NCBI GenBank assembly: GCA_020637165.1
Contig: JACJWN010000003.1
Location: 62,001-126,000, forward strand
DNA length: 64,000 nt
Source of the DNA: Mycolicibacterium sp.
Lineage (GTDB): Bacteria > Actinomycetota > Actinomycetes > Mycobacteriales > Mycobacteriaceae
Direction of reading: 5' to 3'
Part shown: positions 16,972 to 26,151 of the stretch, piece after piece
Position numbering within the stretch: the stretch's first letter is position 1
Layout of the letters: every line of letters begins with the position of its first letter
Program-made: the position numbers and the translations under genes
The notes under the pieces: generated by a model
What the model was told of the DNA's origin: nothing
The model's input: the letters and a program-made list of their open reading frames with translations, nothing else
Databases searched by the model: none

Positions 16972-18165
16972 TCAGCGACGGGCCGAGGCCCGGGCGCCCC
17001 CGGAGGCCTTGCCCGTTCCGCCAGTGGCCGCGATGGCTCTGTCGGCTTGCGTCGACCCCGCGGCCGCGGAAGCGCGGCGGGCCGCCGCCGAAGACCGGTT
17101 GATGTTGATCCCGGGCCCGTTCTGCACCACGGCCGCGGAGTCCTGCCCGACAGAGCCGGCGATCGCCAGCGGGCCGGGCGATGCCAGGACCGTGTTTCGT
17201 TGCAGAGCGTCCCGGCCGCTGCTCAGGACGCTGAAGGCGGAGGTGAAATATCCGTCCGCGCCGTCCCCGCCGGCGCGGACGGTGTTGTAGTTGCCATTGA
17301 TCTGCGATGCCGAGTTGGCGGCCCCGTTGGCGGCGATGACGACATTTCCGGTGCCCCCGAACTGTGCTGCGCCGTTGAGGAATCCGTTTTGGGCGTCGAC
17401 TTGATTGTCGGAGCCGCTCATCTGGGCCGCGGCCAGCGCTGATCCGTTTCTGGCGTAGACCGCGTTTCCGGAACCCCCGAGTTGCGCGGCGGCGAGGGCG
17501 GTTCCGTTGAGGGCGAAGGCCCGGTTACCGGTGCCGCCGAATTGGGCGGCGGCGTTGAGGAACCCGTTGCCGGCGACGACGTTGCTGCCGGTGCCCAGCA
17601 TGCTGACCGCCGCGTTGAGCACACCGTTGTCGCCGTTCCGCCCGGCGAGGACAGCGTTGTCGGCCCCGCCGAGGTTACCCGCGAAGTTCAGGATCCCGTC
17701 GGCGATGACCGACAGGCCCTCATCGGGTGGCTGCGTGCCATCGCCGAACAGGTTCAACGCGATGTTGCCGAACCCGCCTTGCGCCCGGACCTCGGACCCG
17801 TTCGGCACAGTTGTGCCCAGCGACACGCTCGCCGCGATGTTCAGGAATCCATCGGCCACCGCGGTGCCGTTTGCGCCCAGCTGGACGGCCACGTTGAGGG
17901 CACCGCCGGAGTTGTCGGCCACGGAGTCCGGTCCGGCGGCGAAGGCGATACCAAGCAGACCGGCCGCGCGGGCTCCCGCGCCCGCACCGATCGCCACGGC
18001 GATACCCAGGGGGCTGCTGGTACAGCGCGCCGGGTCGGTGCTGAACCCGAACAGCGAGGCGCAGGTCGCCCCGGCAGACGGGGCCAGACCTAGGCCGGCG
18101 GTGCCCAGAACTCCGGCGGCCAAGGCCGCCGCCGTCAGCGGTGTCGCTGCGCACTTCCCAACCAT
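16972..18165 (-). CDS. Secreted protein with Asn/Gly/Ala repeats
   Basis: A 397-residue exported protein. I start at the ATG at 18165, preceded by GGGAG; a longer frame to 18231 would add a non-signal stretch. The signal peptide ends around PSAGA, and two Cys follow (ATCASL, ARCTSS). The rest consists of loosely repeated units of about 20 residues of the form ANGFLNAAAQFGGTGN, with Asn and Gly at fixed turns and Ala-rich hydrophobic strands, suggesting a beta-helix or beta-roll. The C-terminal 45 residues are Ala/Arg/Ser-rich and probably unfolded. No enzyme motif is visible. Probably a surface or wall protein. Confidence 0.8.
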   Translation of the reverse strand: MVGKCAATPLTAAALAAGVLGTAGLGLAPSAGATCASLFGFSTDPARCTSSPLGIAVAIGAGAGARAAGLLGIAFAAGPDSVADNSGGALNVAVQLGANGTAVADGFLNIAASVSLGTTVPNGSEVRAQGGFGNIALNLFGDGTQPPDEGLSVIADGILNFAGNLGGADNAVLAGRNGDNGVLNAAVSMLGTGSNVVAGNGFLNAAAQFGGTGNRAFALNGTALAAAQLGGSGNAVYARNGSALAAAQMSGSDNQVDAQNGFLNGAAQFGGTGNVVIAANGAANSASQINGNYNTVRAGGDGADGYFTSAFSVLSSGRDALQRNTVLASPGPLAIAGSVGQDSAAVVQNGPGININRSSAAARRASAAAGSTQADRAIAATGGTGKASGGARASARR

Positions 18166-18315
18166 CGAATGCTCCCGTGTTGCGACCTGGTGTTTCAATA
18201 TCCGCGGAGTCGTTCGACCATCCCACGGCACCGGGCATCGGGCAACCGATCCGGCGATTCCGATGGGGACCAGCTACTTCGTCGGCGGGTCGAGCCAAGT
18301 TCCCGCCGGGCTGCC

Positions 18316-19614
18316 TCAGAGCCCGCCCGCGTGCGCCTCGGCGTTCTGTTCGTCCCGGCGGGCGCGGGCCGCCCGGTCGGCTGCGATCGCCGGCGGCACG
18401 ATGAGCGGAACGGCGATCAACCCGATAAGACCGAACACCCAGGCACCGAGGGTGGTGTCCGCACCGCCCAGTAGTGGACCGGCCAGGCTTGGGCCGAGTG
18501 CCAGTCCGATCGAGGACATGCCGAGCATCAGCGCGACGAGCCGGCCGGAATTGCGATCGAGGTCCGCCGCGACCGACAGCGCCAGTGGCAACGTCACCCA
18601 GTAACCCAGGTTGATCACCAGGTTCCCGGCGATGTAAGCGCCCGGTTCGTGGATCAGCGGGACCACGAGCACACCGAGGCCGGAGAGAAGCAGACCCGCC
18701 GCACCCAGCGGCGCCCGGCCGACCCACCGCCCGAGCAGCCACGGAGCCATGGTCCCGAGCAGGCCGATCAGCTGGGAGAAACCGAGGAAGCTGCCGGTGG
18801 TCCCGGCCGACAAGCCGGCGCTGGTGCCGAGTTCCTGGGCGAAGGTCCACAACCCCGCGACCGCGAACTGGGACAGCGCGATGGCCAGACCCAGCAAAAT
18901 AGGCAGCGGGCTGAACAGACTCAGGGCCGGCGCGTCGCGCCGGAGTTCGGCGGCGACCTCGGGGTCCCGCTCCCGCACGGCGGCTTCGGCCGCTTCCCGC
19001 TGCGCCGCGATCGCCTTCGTGTCGGGAAGTCTCCACCAGATCAGCACCAGGCACAGCAGTTGGACGGCCACCATGGCCGCGTAGGGCAGCACGATCGGAT
19101 AGATCTGGCGCAGATAGGGATTGGCGCTCATCATGACGAAGACGAAGATCATGTACCAGGTCGTCATCAGACCAAACGCGCGCTCGCTGTTGTTGGCGAA
19201 GGACAACGCGGCATTGCCGGCGACGAAGGCCAGACCGCAGCCGAGACCCAGGACGACCATTCCCGCCAACAGCGACCAGAAGCCGTTGTCGCTGACATTG
19301 CTGATGTACAACAGCGCCGCAGAAGCCAGCAAGATGCCGTAGCTCGCGGTGCGCTTGAGGTTACGGGTGCCGATCGAGTGGGCCAGGCTCAGCTCGACGA
19401 CGCCCATCGTGCCCAGCGCCGCGGTGACCAGCAGCCCGGCCTTGGTGTTGCTCAGCCCGAATCCCTCGTGGAACGAGGTCGCGTACAACGGGCTGAGCAG
19501 GTCTGCCATCACGCCGGCGAGGCCGGCGGCGATCCCGCCGACCAGCAGACCCCGCGGCTCTCTGGGACGTCCGGTTCCGGTTGCTACGGGCTGTTGGGTC
19601 GCCATGGGCAACAT
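18316..19614 (-). CDS. Major facilitator superfamily transporter
   Basis: A 432-residue membrane protein with about twelve helices and a charged central loop (TKAIAAQREAAEAAVRERD) between the two halves, the usual MFS arrangement. The first helix region reads GLLVGGIAAGLAGVMADLLS and an early loop has GTRNLKRTASYG. The substrate cannot be inferred. An ATG nine bases further in (19605) is an equally good start; neither has a clear Shine-Dalgarno site. It diverges from the DUF3097 gene with about 70 bases between starts. Confidence 0.85.
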   Translation of the reverse strand: MLPMATQQPVATGTGRPREPRGLLVGGIAAGLAGVMADLLSPLYATSFHEGFGLSNTKAGLLVTAALGTMGVVELSLAHSIGTRNLKRTASYGILLASAALLYISNVSDNGFWSLLAGMVVLGLGCGLAFVAGNAALSFANNSERAFGLMTTWYMIFVFVMMSANPYLRQIYPIVLPYAAMVAVQLLCLVLIWWRLPDTKAIAAQREAAEAAVRERDPEVAAELRRDAPALSLFSPLPILLGLAIALSQFAVAGLWTFAQELGTSAGLSAGTTGSFLGFSQLIGLLGTMAPWLLGRWVGRAPLGAAGLLLSGLGVLVVPLIHEPGAYIAGNLVINLGYWVTLPLALSVAADLDRNSGRLVALMLGMSSIGLALGPSLAGPLLGGADTTLGAWVFGLIGLIAVPLIVPPAIAADRAARARRDEQNAEAHAGGL

Positions 19615-19684
19615 CGTGCACCCGTCGGCGACCCGCCGTAGCCGGTTGCGCCGGAACGCGTCGGGGTTTCCCTACGATCACCGG

Positions 19685-20524
19685 GTGGCCGACCGCTATG
19701 GCACCGATGTGCTCGCCAACGACCCGCACAATGACCGCAAGGTGCGCTCGGTGGAGCACTGCGCGGAGATCGGGACGGTCGTGGAGGATCCGCAGTCGGG
19801 CTTCGTCGGCGCGGTGGTGGGCATCGAGGGCGGCCGGGTCGAACTCGAGGACCGGCATCGGCGCACCCGGGTGTTCCCGCTGGGCCCCGGCTTCCTGATT
19901 GAAGGCCGCCCAGTGATCCTGACCGCCCCGCGCCGCACCGCCGCCCCCTCGACGCAACGCACCGCCTCCGGGTCGATCAAGATCGCCGGCGCCGCCGCGC
20001 GAGTGGCACTGGCCGGGCGCATCTATGTGGAGGGCCGGCACGACGCCGAACTCGTCGAGCAGGTCTGGGGTGACGACCTGCGGATCGAGGGTGTCGTCGT
20101 GGAATACCTCGGGGGTGTCGACGATCTGGCCGAGGTCGTCAGGTCCTTCCGGCCCGGCCCTGGCCGGCGGCTCGGGGTGCTGGTCGATCACCTGGTCAAG
20201 GGGTCCAAGGAGGCCCGTATCGCGGAGTCGGTGAGGCGCGGGCCCGGCGGTGTGAACACCCTGGTCGTCGGGCACCCCTACGTCGACATCTGGCAGGCCG
20301 TCAAGCCGGCGCGGGTCGGCCTGGCGGCGTGGCCGACGGTGCCGCGCACGGTGGAGTGGAAGCATGGCATCTGCGAGGCTCTCGGCTGGCCGCACGGCAA
20401 TCAGGCCGATATCGCCCAGGCGTGGCGGCGCATCCGCGGTTCGGTGCGCGATTGGGCCGACCTGGAGCCGGAACTGATCGGCCGGGTCGAGGAACTCATC
20501 GACTTCGTGACCCAGCCCGATTGA
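19685..20524 (+). CDS. DUF3097 protein
   Basis: A 279-residue soluble protein matching DUF3097 of actinobacteria: ADRYGTDVLANDPHNDRKVRS at the N-terminus, IYVEGRHDAELVEQVWG, VLVDHLVKGSKEARIAE, VVGHPYVDIWQAVKP, and WKHGICEALGWP. Start chosen at the GTG at 19685, which gives the family length; the open frame upstream to 19349 lies over the divergent MFS gene. The EGRHD and LVDHLV blocks resemble the acidic residues of a Toprim-like fold, so a nucleic-acid-related function has some appeal, but no activity is established. Confidence 0.85.
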   Translation: MADRYGTDVLANDPHNDRKVRSVEHCAEIGTVVEDPQSGFVGAVVGIEGGRVELEDRHRRTRVFPLGPGFLIEGRPVILTAPRRTAAPSTQRTASGSIKIAGAAARVALAGRIYVEGRHDAELVEQVWGDDLRIEGVVVEYLGGVDDLAEVVRSFRPGPGRRLGVLVDHLVKGSKEARIAESVRRGPGGVNTLVVGHPYVDIWQAVKPARVGLAAWPTVPRTVEWKHGICEALGWPHGNQADIAQAWRRIRGSVRDWADLEPELIGRVEELIDFVTQPD

Positions 20525-20551
20525 GTGCAGGGTCTGACTGAGAACGGTGCT

Positions 20552-21271
20552 CTACAGCAGGCGCACCTTGGCGCTGGCGATGTCGTAGACCGCACCGACG
20601 ATCTTGAGCTCTCCGGCCTTCTCCGCTTCGGCGAGCAGCGCGCTGTTGCTGCGCACGTGGTCGATCACCGCGCCGACATTGCGTTTCACGGCCTCCTCGA
20701 GGTCGCGCGCGCCGGCGATTCCGGGCCTGATCGCAGCGACGATCGACTCGATGTTTCCCCCCGGCGCGGCGTCACGGTAGGCGGCATCGACCGCCCCGCA
20801 GTCGGAATGCCCCAGCACCATGAGGACTTTCGAGCCGAGGACCTTCTGCCCGTACTCAAGGCTGCCGAGGTTGGTCGGGGACTGGGCGATGTTTCCCGCC
20901 TCCCGGACCACGAAGATGTTGCCGACGAACTGGTCGAAGATGATCTCCGGGGCCAGACGGCTGTCGGCACAACCGAGAACCGTCGCGAACGGGGCCTGCC
21001 CGCGGTCGATACCGCGGGTCCAGATGGCGTCGATCTCCGCGGTGTTGCGGATCGCCGGCGTACGGGCGGCGAAGCGGGTGTTGCCCTTCATCAGGACCTC
21101 GAGCGCATCTTCGGGCGTTGCGGGCTGGGGTGCGGGGGGCCGGTCCGGCGTGGGCGATGCGGGAGAGGACTCGGCTGCCGGAGGGGATTCCGTGGAGCCG
21201 CAGGCGGCCGCGGTGACTGCGAGGGCCGGAAGTGCGGCCAGGACATATCGGCGGGTGCGATTCTCGGGCAT
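20552..21271 (-). CDS. Exported beta-carbonic anhydrase
   Basis: A 239-residue beta-class carbonic anhydrase, interconverting CO2 and bicarbonate. Zinc ligands are Cys in LGCADSRLAPE and His/Cys in GHSDCGAVDA; the Asp-Arg pair of CADSR is intact. Unlike most bacterial beta enzymes it is exported: the N-terminus MPENRTRRYVLAALPALAV is Tat-like (twin Arg) and ends in AAACGS, a plausible lipobox, then a Ser/Pro-rich linker of about 35 residues. It would therefore work outside the membrane as a lipoprotein. A short 18-bp tandem repeat lies just upstream. Confidence 0.9.
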   Translation of the reverse strand: MPENRTRRYVLAALPALAVTAAACGSTESPPAAESSPASPTPDRPPAPQPATPEDALEVLMKGNTRFAARTPAIRNTAEIDAIWTRGIDRGQAPFATVLGCADSRLAPEIIFDQFVGNIFVVREAGNIAQSPTNLGSLEYGQKVLGSKVLMVLGHSDCGAVDAAYRDAAPGGNIESIVAAIRPGIAGARDLEEAVKRNVGAVIDHVRSNSALLAEAEKAGELKIVGAVYDIASAKVRLL

Positions 21272-21300
21272 CACCGCAATGGTTACACAGCGCGATTGCT

Positions 21301-21345
21301 GACATGGCGACCATTGGTGACATGGCGGCCATTGGTGACACGGCG
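21301..21345. repeat. 18-bp tandem repeat, two and a half copies
   Basis: GACATGGCGACCATTGGT is followed by the same unit with one change (GACATGGCGGCCATTGGT) and by a half unit GACACGGCG. It lies in the 94-bp gap between the carbonic anhydrase start and the ThrE-like stop and may be a variable-number repeat in the carbonic anhydrase promoter region. Confidence 0.8.
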
Positions 21346-21365
21346 CGCGCCCGCACGGCAGGTGC

Positions 21366-22625
21366 TCAGCCGGCCGCCCGGTGCCCCGCGGTGCGAACCA
21401 GCGTCCAGCCGGCCAAGGTGCCCAGCGCAATGGAGATGATCGCGGCGCCGGCGGCGCCGATGCCCGCCTGGTTGAGGTAGTCCCCGGCGGGACCGCGGCT
21501 GACCGACATGAAGGCCAACTGGCCCGGCACCAGGGACCAGAACACGGCCAGCGTCAGGACAATGGCCGGCGGCGCGCCGCGGATCCTGGCGAAGAACATG
21601 GCCAGCGGGATCGCCACGATCGCTCCGGCGAACCCGGAGTGCGTCGAGTTGAGCACCAGTCCCGCGGCGCTCTGGGTCAACATCGCGACGGCGATGATCA
21701 GCAGCAGCCAGACCAGTGATCCCGGGGGCGCCGAGAGGTACAGGTAGAGCCCGACCGCGATCACTGCGATGGACACGGCGTAGGACCACGACCCCATCGG
21801 GGGTGCCGTACCCTGCGGCGACACCTGGCCGGCGATCTGCACTCCCACCACCACGCCGTAGACCATCAGGGCGAGCTGTGTCACGCCGAAGACCAGCCGG
21901 CTCGCACCGGCGATGATCCGGGAACCCGCCAGTTCGATGGAGCCGACGACCAGCGCCATCCCGGGCAGTGTCGCGATCAGGGCGGGGGTGATCACCCGCA
22001 GCAGGCCATCGTGGGCGACGTCGACGACGAACCAGGTGGCCAGCAGCGTGACGACCAGCGCCGAAATGGTCGGCAGGATCGGCCCCAGCCCGGGAAGCGG
22101 CCGGCTGGTCAGCATGATCACGCCCACCACGAGACCCAGGGACAGGTGCGCAAGCATCCCTCGCCAGGAGGGTTCGACGGACATGCCGAATCCGACCGTG
22201 GTCAGCACGTAGCCCAGTGTGGTGGCGACGGCGCCGAAGCGGGGTGGCTGCCGGCGGGCGGCGCGGATGGCCGCGACAGCATCGGTGGGCGCTATCGCGC
22301 CGGCTTCCGCCAGCGCGGCGATCCCGTCGACGCGCGCTGCCATGTCGAACTGGCCGGAGGGCTGCACCGAACCTGCCAGTTCGAAGGCCCCGTTGCCGAT
22401 CTGGAGCATCAGCATGGTGGGCAGCGCCGCCAGCTGGACCGGTTCGCTCGTGTACTTCCCGGCCATATCGCGCAGCCGTGTCTCGACGACCTGGATCGGC
22501 TGGGCCACCTCGATCAGGGCCGTCCCGATCTCGCGAAGCATCGCTGCCACATCACCGATGTCGTGGTGATCCGGCGGGGCCAGCGCCGGGGGAGGGCTTT
22601 TGAACGGCACCGAAACCTTGAACAC
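21366..22625 (-). CDS. thrE: Threonine/serine exporter family protein (ThrE type)
   Basis: A 419-residue membrane protein of the ThrE family, which exports threonine and serine. The N-terminal 100 residues form the soluble domain (DVAAMLREIGTALIEVAQPI, VQLAALPTMLML), and about ten helices follow, including VLTTVGFGMSVEPSW, LPGMALVVGSIELAGSRIIAG and HSGFAGAIVAIPLAMFFARI. I start at the GTG at 22625 (FKVSVPFKSPPP); longer frames run into the promoter region of the divergent gene. The exact start is uncertain because no strong ribosome site is visible. Confidence 0.8.
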   Translation of the reverse strand: MFKVSVPFKSPPPALAPPDHHDIGDVAAMLREIGTALIEVAQPIQVVETRLRDMAGKYTSEPVQLAALPTMLMLQIGNGAFELAGSVQPSGQFDMAARVDGIAALAEAGAIAPTDAVAAIRAARRQPPRFGAVATTLGYVLTTVGFGMSVEPSWRGMLAHLSLGLVVGVIMLTSRPLPGLGPILPTISALVVTLLATWFVVDVAHDGLLRVITPALIATLPGMALVVGSIELAGSRIIAGASRLVFGVTQLALMVYGVVVGVQIAGQVSPQGTAPPMGSWSYAVSIAVIAVGLYLYLSAPPGSLVWLLLIIAVAMLTQSAAGLVLNSTHSGFAGAIVAIPLAMFFARIRGAPPAIVLTLAVFWSLVPGQLAFMSVSRGPAGDYLNQAGIGAAGAAIISIALGTLAGWTLVRTAGHRAAG

Positions 22626-22748
22626 CGGGCCATCATGACGCTCTCGGCGGCGCGGGTGTCGGGACGTCTGCGACGTCGGCGAAATTTTTGCCGAACCGAT
22701 AGCGCTGCTACCGTCGAACACGAGGTGAACGACTTTGCGGGGGAGGAC

Positions 22749-24173
22749 ATGATGGCGGCCTCCAAGCACATCGGACGTATCGGGGGACTGGCGATAGCGC
22801 TGGGCCTGGGCACGGCGGTATTCGGGCTCGGGCAGGGTGTCGCGGCCGCGGCCCCGGCGCAGGGTGTCTCCGACGGTGGGGAGTCGGCATCGTCATCGGG
22901 TTCGCGGGAAGCCGGGCCTTCCCGCAGCGGGCCCGGGCGCCGGCCGGCGCGTGCCGCGGCGGGTCTCGGTGCCGCCGATTCCATGGTGAGCACGGTGCCC
23001 GCGGTGAGCACGGCTTCATCGGTGGAGGGTCGGCCTTCCCGGCCCGGCAGGGCGAGCCGCTCGGCCCGGGTCGGCGAGCCGGTTCCCGTGGTCCCGATAC
23101 CTGCTGAGATCACGGCTACCGCCGAGACAACGGCCCTCACCGCCACCGCCGCGGCAACACAGCCGGCGTCGACCGCCGACGGCCTCGCCGCCGGGTCAGT
23201 CAGCGTCGTCCTTCCGCGGATGCCGGTGGAGAACGGCTGGTCGTTCACCGTCTCCCAGGATGAGATCGCCGAGGCGGCCGCCGACTACGTCGCCGGCGGC
23301 GGCGACCCGGCCGACGGTGCCCGGTTCTTTTTCGGCGACCTCGCGGTCGGCAGCCTCGATGCCTTGGCCGGCGTGGACCTGACGCCGGAGGATGCCCGTG
23401 TGCAACTGGGCAATCTGGCCGTCTCGGGCTATTTCGGCGGAATCTGGTTGCGCGACAACCTGCGCGAGGCGCCGGATGCGGCGGCCCCTGATGTGACCGC
23501 AGGGGATATGACGGCAGGGGTCGACCTCACCGCTTCGACGATCGGTATCCGCATCTTTGACGCGCTGGCGACCGGACTGATGGGGGCGGCCAGTTCGCCC
23601 GGCTTCCTCGCCCGCACCGCCGCGCACGCGTCGGTGCCGGTCCTGCTGGCCCTCTACGGGTACAACCGCGGCTATCTGGATGTCCTGCTCGAGAACCCCC
23701 CGCCGGGTGTGCCGTCGATGCGGGACACCTTGACCTGCGAGGGTTTCCTGGATTGCAATTCCACCGCCTTCCCGGTGGACATCGGCACGCGCTACGACGC
23801 CGCCCTCGGACTGCTCGACAACCCGCCTAGCTTCGCCTGGCAGGAGATGCGGCTGTGGACCGCGCTACTGGAAGGTGCCACCGGCGCCGGCCGTGGGGTG
23901 TGGGAGGCCATCGCCGGCGTCGGCGGGTTCTCGCCGGCTTCCTACCGGGCGCTCGTCGAACTGAGTTCGGCCTACCTGATGATCAGCAAGGGCGCCGTGC
24001 TCGCCAGCATGCTCGGATACGCCGGCGGTGACACCGCGGTGGCCCGCAGTTCGCTGCGCCTGCAGGCCGGTCTGTGGATCTGGTCGGGCGCCTACTTCGC
24101 CGGGCTGGCCTCCAATGCACCCGCCGGAACCATGCCGGAGATCATCGTCGATCCGGACCAGACCAGTCTCTAA
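22749..24173 (+). CDS. Secreted protein with shared signal/linker N-terminus, unknown C-domain
   Basis: A 474-residue exported protein. The N-terminus KHIGRIGGLAIALGLGTAVF is a signal peptide almost superimposable on those of the proteins at 3036 and 52973, followed by about 130 residues of Ser/Arg/Pro/Ala/Thr linker. The C-terminal 320 residues look folded, alpha-helical and non-repetitive (DEIAEAAADYVAGGGD, FFFGDLAVGSLDALAGVDLT, ARTAAHASVPVLLALYGYNRG) with one Cys pair (TLTCEGFLDC). I recognise no family. Two ATGs in a row compete as start; the second (22752) has the better spacing from GGGGAGG. Its end overlaps the convergent phosphatase gene by four bases. Confidence 0.8.
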   Translation: MMAASKHIGRIGGLAIALGLGTAVFGLGQGVAAAAPAQGVSDGGESASSSGSREAGPSRSGPGRRPARAAAGLGAADSMVSTVPAVSTASSVEGRPSRPGRASRSARVGEPVPVVPIPAEITATAETTALTATAAATQPASTADGLAAGSVSVVLPRMPVENGWSFTVSQDEIAEAAADYVAGGGDPADGARFFFGDLAVGSLDALAGVDLTPEDARVQLGNLAVSGYFGGIWLRDNLREAPDAAAPDVTAGDMTAGVDLTASTIGIRIFDALATGLMGAASSPGFLARTAAHASVPVLLALYGYNRGYLDVLLENPPPGVPSMRDTLTCEGFLDCNSTAFPVDIGTRYDAALGLLDNPPSFAWQEMRLWTALLEGATGAGRGVWEAIAGVGGFSPASYRALVELSSAYLMISKGAVLASMLGYAGGDTAVARSSLRLQAGLWIWSGAYFAGLASNAPAGTMPEIIVDPDQTSL

Positions 24174-25333
24174 CCCGAACCCAGCTCGGTGCCGACCTCG
24201 GTGAGGGTCTCGGCGTCGCACAGCTTGAGCTTGTGGGCGATCGCCGCTGCGCTCGACGCGTCGGGAACCAGATGCAGCGGAATCCCCTCGTCGCGCAGAG
24301 TCTCTGCGTGCGAGAGCAACTCGGTGTTGCGCTCGTCATCGTCGTCCCCGACCTGCCGGATCAGGATCAGCTTGACCCGGCCCGGGAACTCACGCGCCAT
24401 CTCCTCGTAGGTCAGCGGATCGCGCTGGCCGCTATCGCCGATGAGCACGAACGGCATGCGCGGGTAAGCCTCCATCAGTCGCCGGATGGCGGTCCGCTTG
24501 TGCTCGGGTCCGCTGCGTTGCAGGTACCGTTCGGTCGGCCCCCAGTGGGTGAGGAACATCGGACCCACCGGGAACCCGCGCAACTGCACGAACTCCTGCA
24601 ACGCCGGGTAGAACGACCAACTGCCGGTGGACACGTAGAAGAAGGTCGGCGCCGGCTTGCGATTGCCGGCACGGGTGGCGATGCCGCGAACCAGCCCGCG
24701 GTACAGCGAGGCCATCCCGGGAATGGCCGACCGCTCACTGGCCTCGCGCAGAACCGTCCGCACCACCATCGCCGCCCCCTCGGTCAGGCCGGTGAGCAAA
24801 ATGGTGTCGTCGATATCGGAGATGACCAGGAACGGTGCCTTCGGCGACGGTTTAACGACTCGGCCGGTACCCGAGGCGCACTCGCCGTCCTCGATCGGGG
24901 TGATCACCGCCCGTGCCTCGTGCCAGCCCGCCGGCAGGTCCGGGACCGGCAGCGAGAAGTTCGCGAACCCGTTGCTGTCGGTGACCTCGGTAGCACTGTG
25001 CTCACCGATGCGAAGTTCAACCTGGGCGCCGACGATGCGCAACGCGGCGTGCCGGTGCAGATTGGCTTGGGCGACATCCCAATACGGCAGGCGGCTACCG
25101 CCGGGCAGTTCAGGAGTTTCGGTCACCCGCACCCGCACCTTGGCGACACCGTCGGCGGCCACGAAGCCGCGGTAGACCTCCACGTGCATGCCGCGGAAGA
25201 TCCCTGACTTCATCTTCTGCTCGCGGCGGCGCCTGGTGAGGCTGCTTTCGATACCTGCCACGAACGCAGCGGTTTCGCTGCTGCGCAGTCTGGAATTCAA
25301 CTCCGAGGCGATCCAGCGGGGAAAACCGTCCAT
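24170..25333 (-). CDS. APP1-type phosphatase (DUF2183 family)
   Basis: A 387-residue protein. The C-terminal half carries the HAD-like catalytic motif ISDIDDTIL (DxDxT), followed by PTFFYVSTGSWSFYP, THWGPTERYLQRSGPEHKR and VLIGDSGQRDPLTYEEMA, matching the APP1/DUF2183 family whose yeast member is a phosphatidate phosphatase. The first 170 residues form a beta-rich domain often found before it. No signal peptide is seen. The ATG at 25333 follows a GGAGGG directly, so spacing is unusually short; the longer frame to 25546 overlaps the next gene and is rejected. Lipid phosphatase activity is inferred from the family. Confidence 0.82.
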   Translation of the reverse strand: MDGFPRWIASELNSRLRSSETAAFVAGIESSLTRRRREQKMKSGIFRGMHVEVYRGFVAADGVAKVRVRVTETPELPGGSRLPYWDVAQANLHRHAALRIVGAQVELRIGEHSATEVTDSNGFANFSLPVPDLPAGWHEARAVITPIEDGECASGTGRVVKPSPKAPFLVISDIDDTILLTGLTEGAAMVVRTVLREASERSAIPGMASLYRGLVRGIATRAGNRKPAPTFFYVSTGSWSFYPALQEFVQLRGFPVGPMFLTHWGPTERYLQRSGPEHKRTAIRRLMEAYPRMPFVLIGDSGQRDPLTYEEMAREFPGRVKLILIRQVGDDDDERNTELLSHAETLRDEGIPLHLVPDASSAAAIAHKLKLCDAETLTEVGTELGSG

Positions 25334-25412
25334 CCCTCCAGCATGGACCGCGGGAAGCGGGGCCGCACCCGATCCGGGCCGATCTGCAGCGCCGGTGCCA
25401 CGCCGGCCCGGC

Positions 25413-26132
25413 TCAGCGCGGCCACGCCTCGTGGATGTCGATGGCGACCAGTGTTGGGAACGCGAGCGGCCGTCCCAGCGGCCCGCGCGGGTAGACGCGC
25501 CGGCGGGTGGGAATCGACAGGCCGCCGAACTGGCGGTATTTCTCACACAGGTGCGCCGCCCTGGCCCATGAGCCGATCACCTCGGCGGTGTAGTCGTGTC
25601 GGCGCAGCAGTCCATCGCGGTCGAACCAGAAGTCCTGGACAGGACAGTGGGTGGGAAGCTCGGACGGGAAGCGGGCCCGCAGCCGGGTCTCACCGTCGGG
25701 GGAGGGCTCGCCGATCGTGTCAACCCTGACCCCGGGATGTGTCAGCAGGAACGGCAGGGTCAGGTAATTCCACATCGCGTAGCCGCAGAAATACGTGAAA
25801 TCCAGGGCGTCCCAGTACAGCGAACGTCGCCACTGGCCGAACTTCGCGCGCGGATCGGTCCGGGAGGAAAGGACGTTTCCGGCGAGATCCCGGATCTCGA
25901 CGCGGTTGGCGCCGTCGAGCACCGCGATCTGACCTGGCTCCGGGAAATCCTCAAGGGCCACTTCGGGTTTGCGGACGTTGACCGATATCGCGGCGTTGCG
26001 AAGAACAGGTATTCGCTTGGCGGTGAACAGGAAACCGCGGATTGAGACATTGAGGTCGACGGTGGACAACGACTGCCAGTAGCTCATCCCGCCGTGCGCA
26101 TCGAGGATGCCGCCCATGGCTTCTGCGGTCAT
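25413..26132 (-). CDS. Conserved protein of unknown function
   Basis: A 239-residue protein with no signal peptide if started at the ATG at 26132 (MTAEAMGGILDAHGGMSYWQ); an inner ATG at 26117 is a close competitor. It begins with a helix containing HGGMSYWQSLSTVDLNVSIR and continues as a beta-rich domain with aromatic clusters (SLYWDALDFTYFCGYAMWNY, VQDFWFDRDGLLRRHDYTAEV). It ends in IPTRRRVYPRGPLGRP. The overall plan, a beta-barrel-like fold that describes itself around a hydrophobic interior, is reminiscent of lipid-binding or outer-membrane-lipoprotein-carrier-like folds, but I cannot name a family. It diverges from the DUF6868-like gene, with only 19 bases between the start codons. Confidence 0.7.
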   Translation of the reverse strand: MTAEAMGGILDAHGGMSYWQSLSTVDLNVSIRGFLFTAKRIPVLRNAAISVNVRKPEVALEDFPEPGQIAVLDGANRVEIRDLAGNVLSSRTDPRAKFGQWRRSLYWDALDFTYFCGYAMWNYLTLPFLLTHPGVRVDTIGEPSPDGETRLRARFPSELPTHCPVQDFWFDRDGLLRRHDYTAEVIGSWARAAHLCEKYRQFGGLSIPTRRRVYPRGPLGRPLAFPTLVAIDIHEAWPR

Positions 26133-26151
26133 GTGCAACCACAATAGAGGG

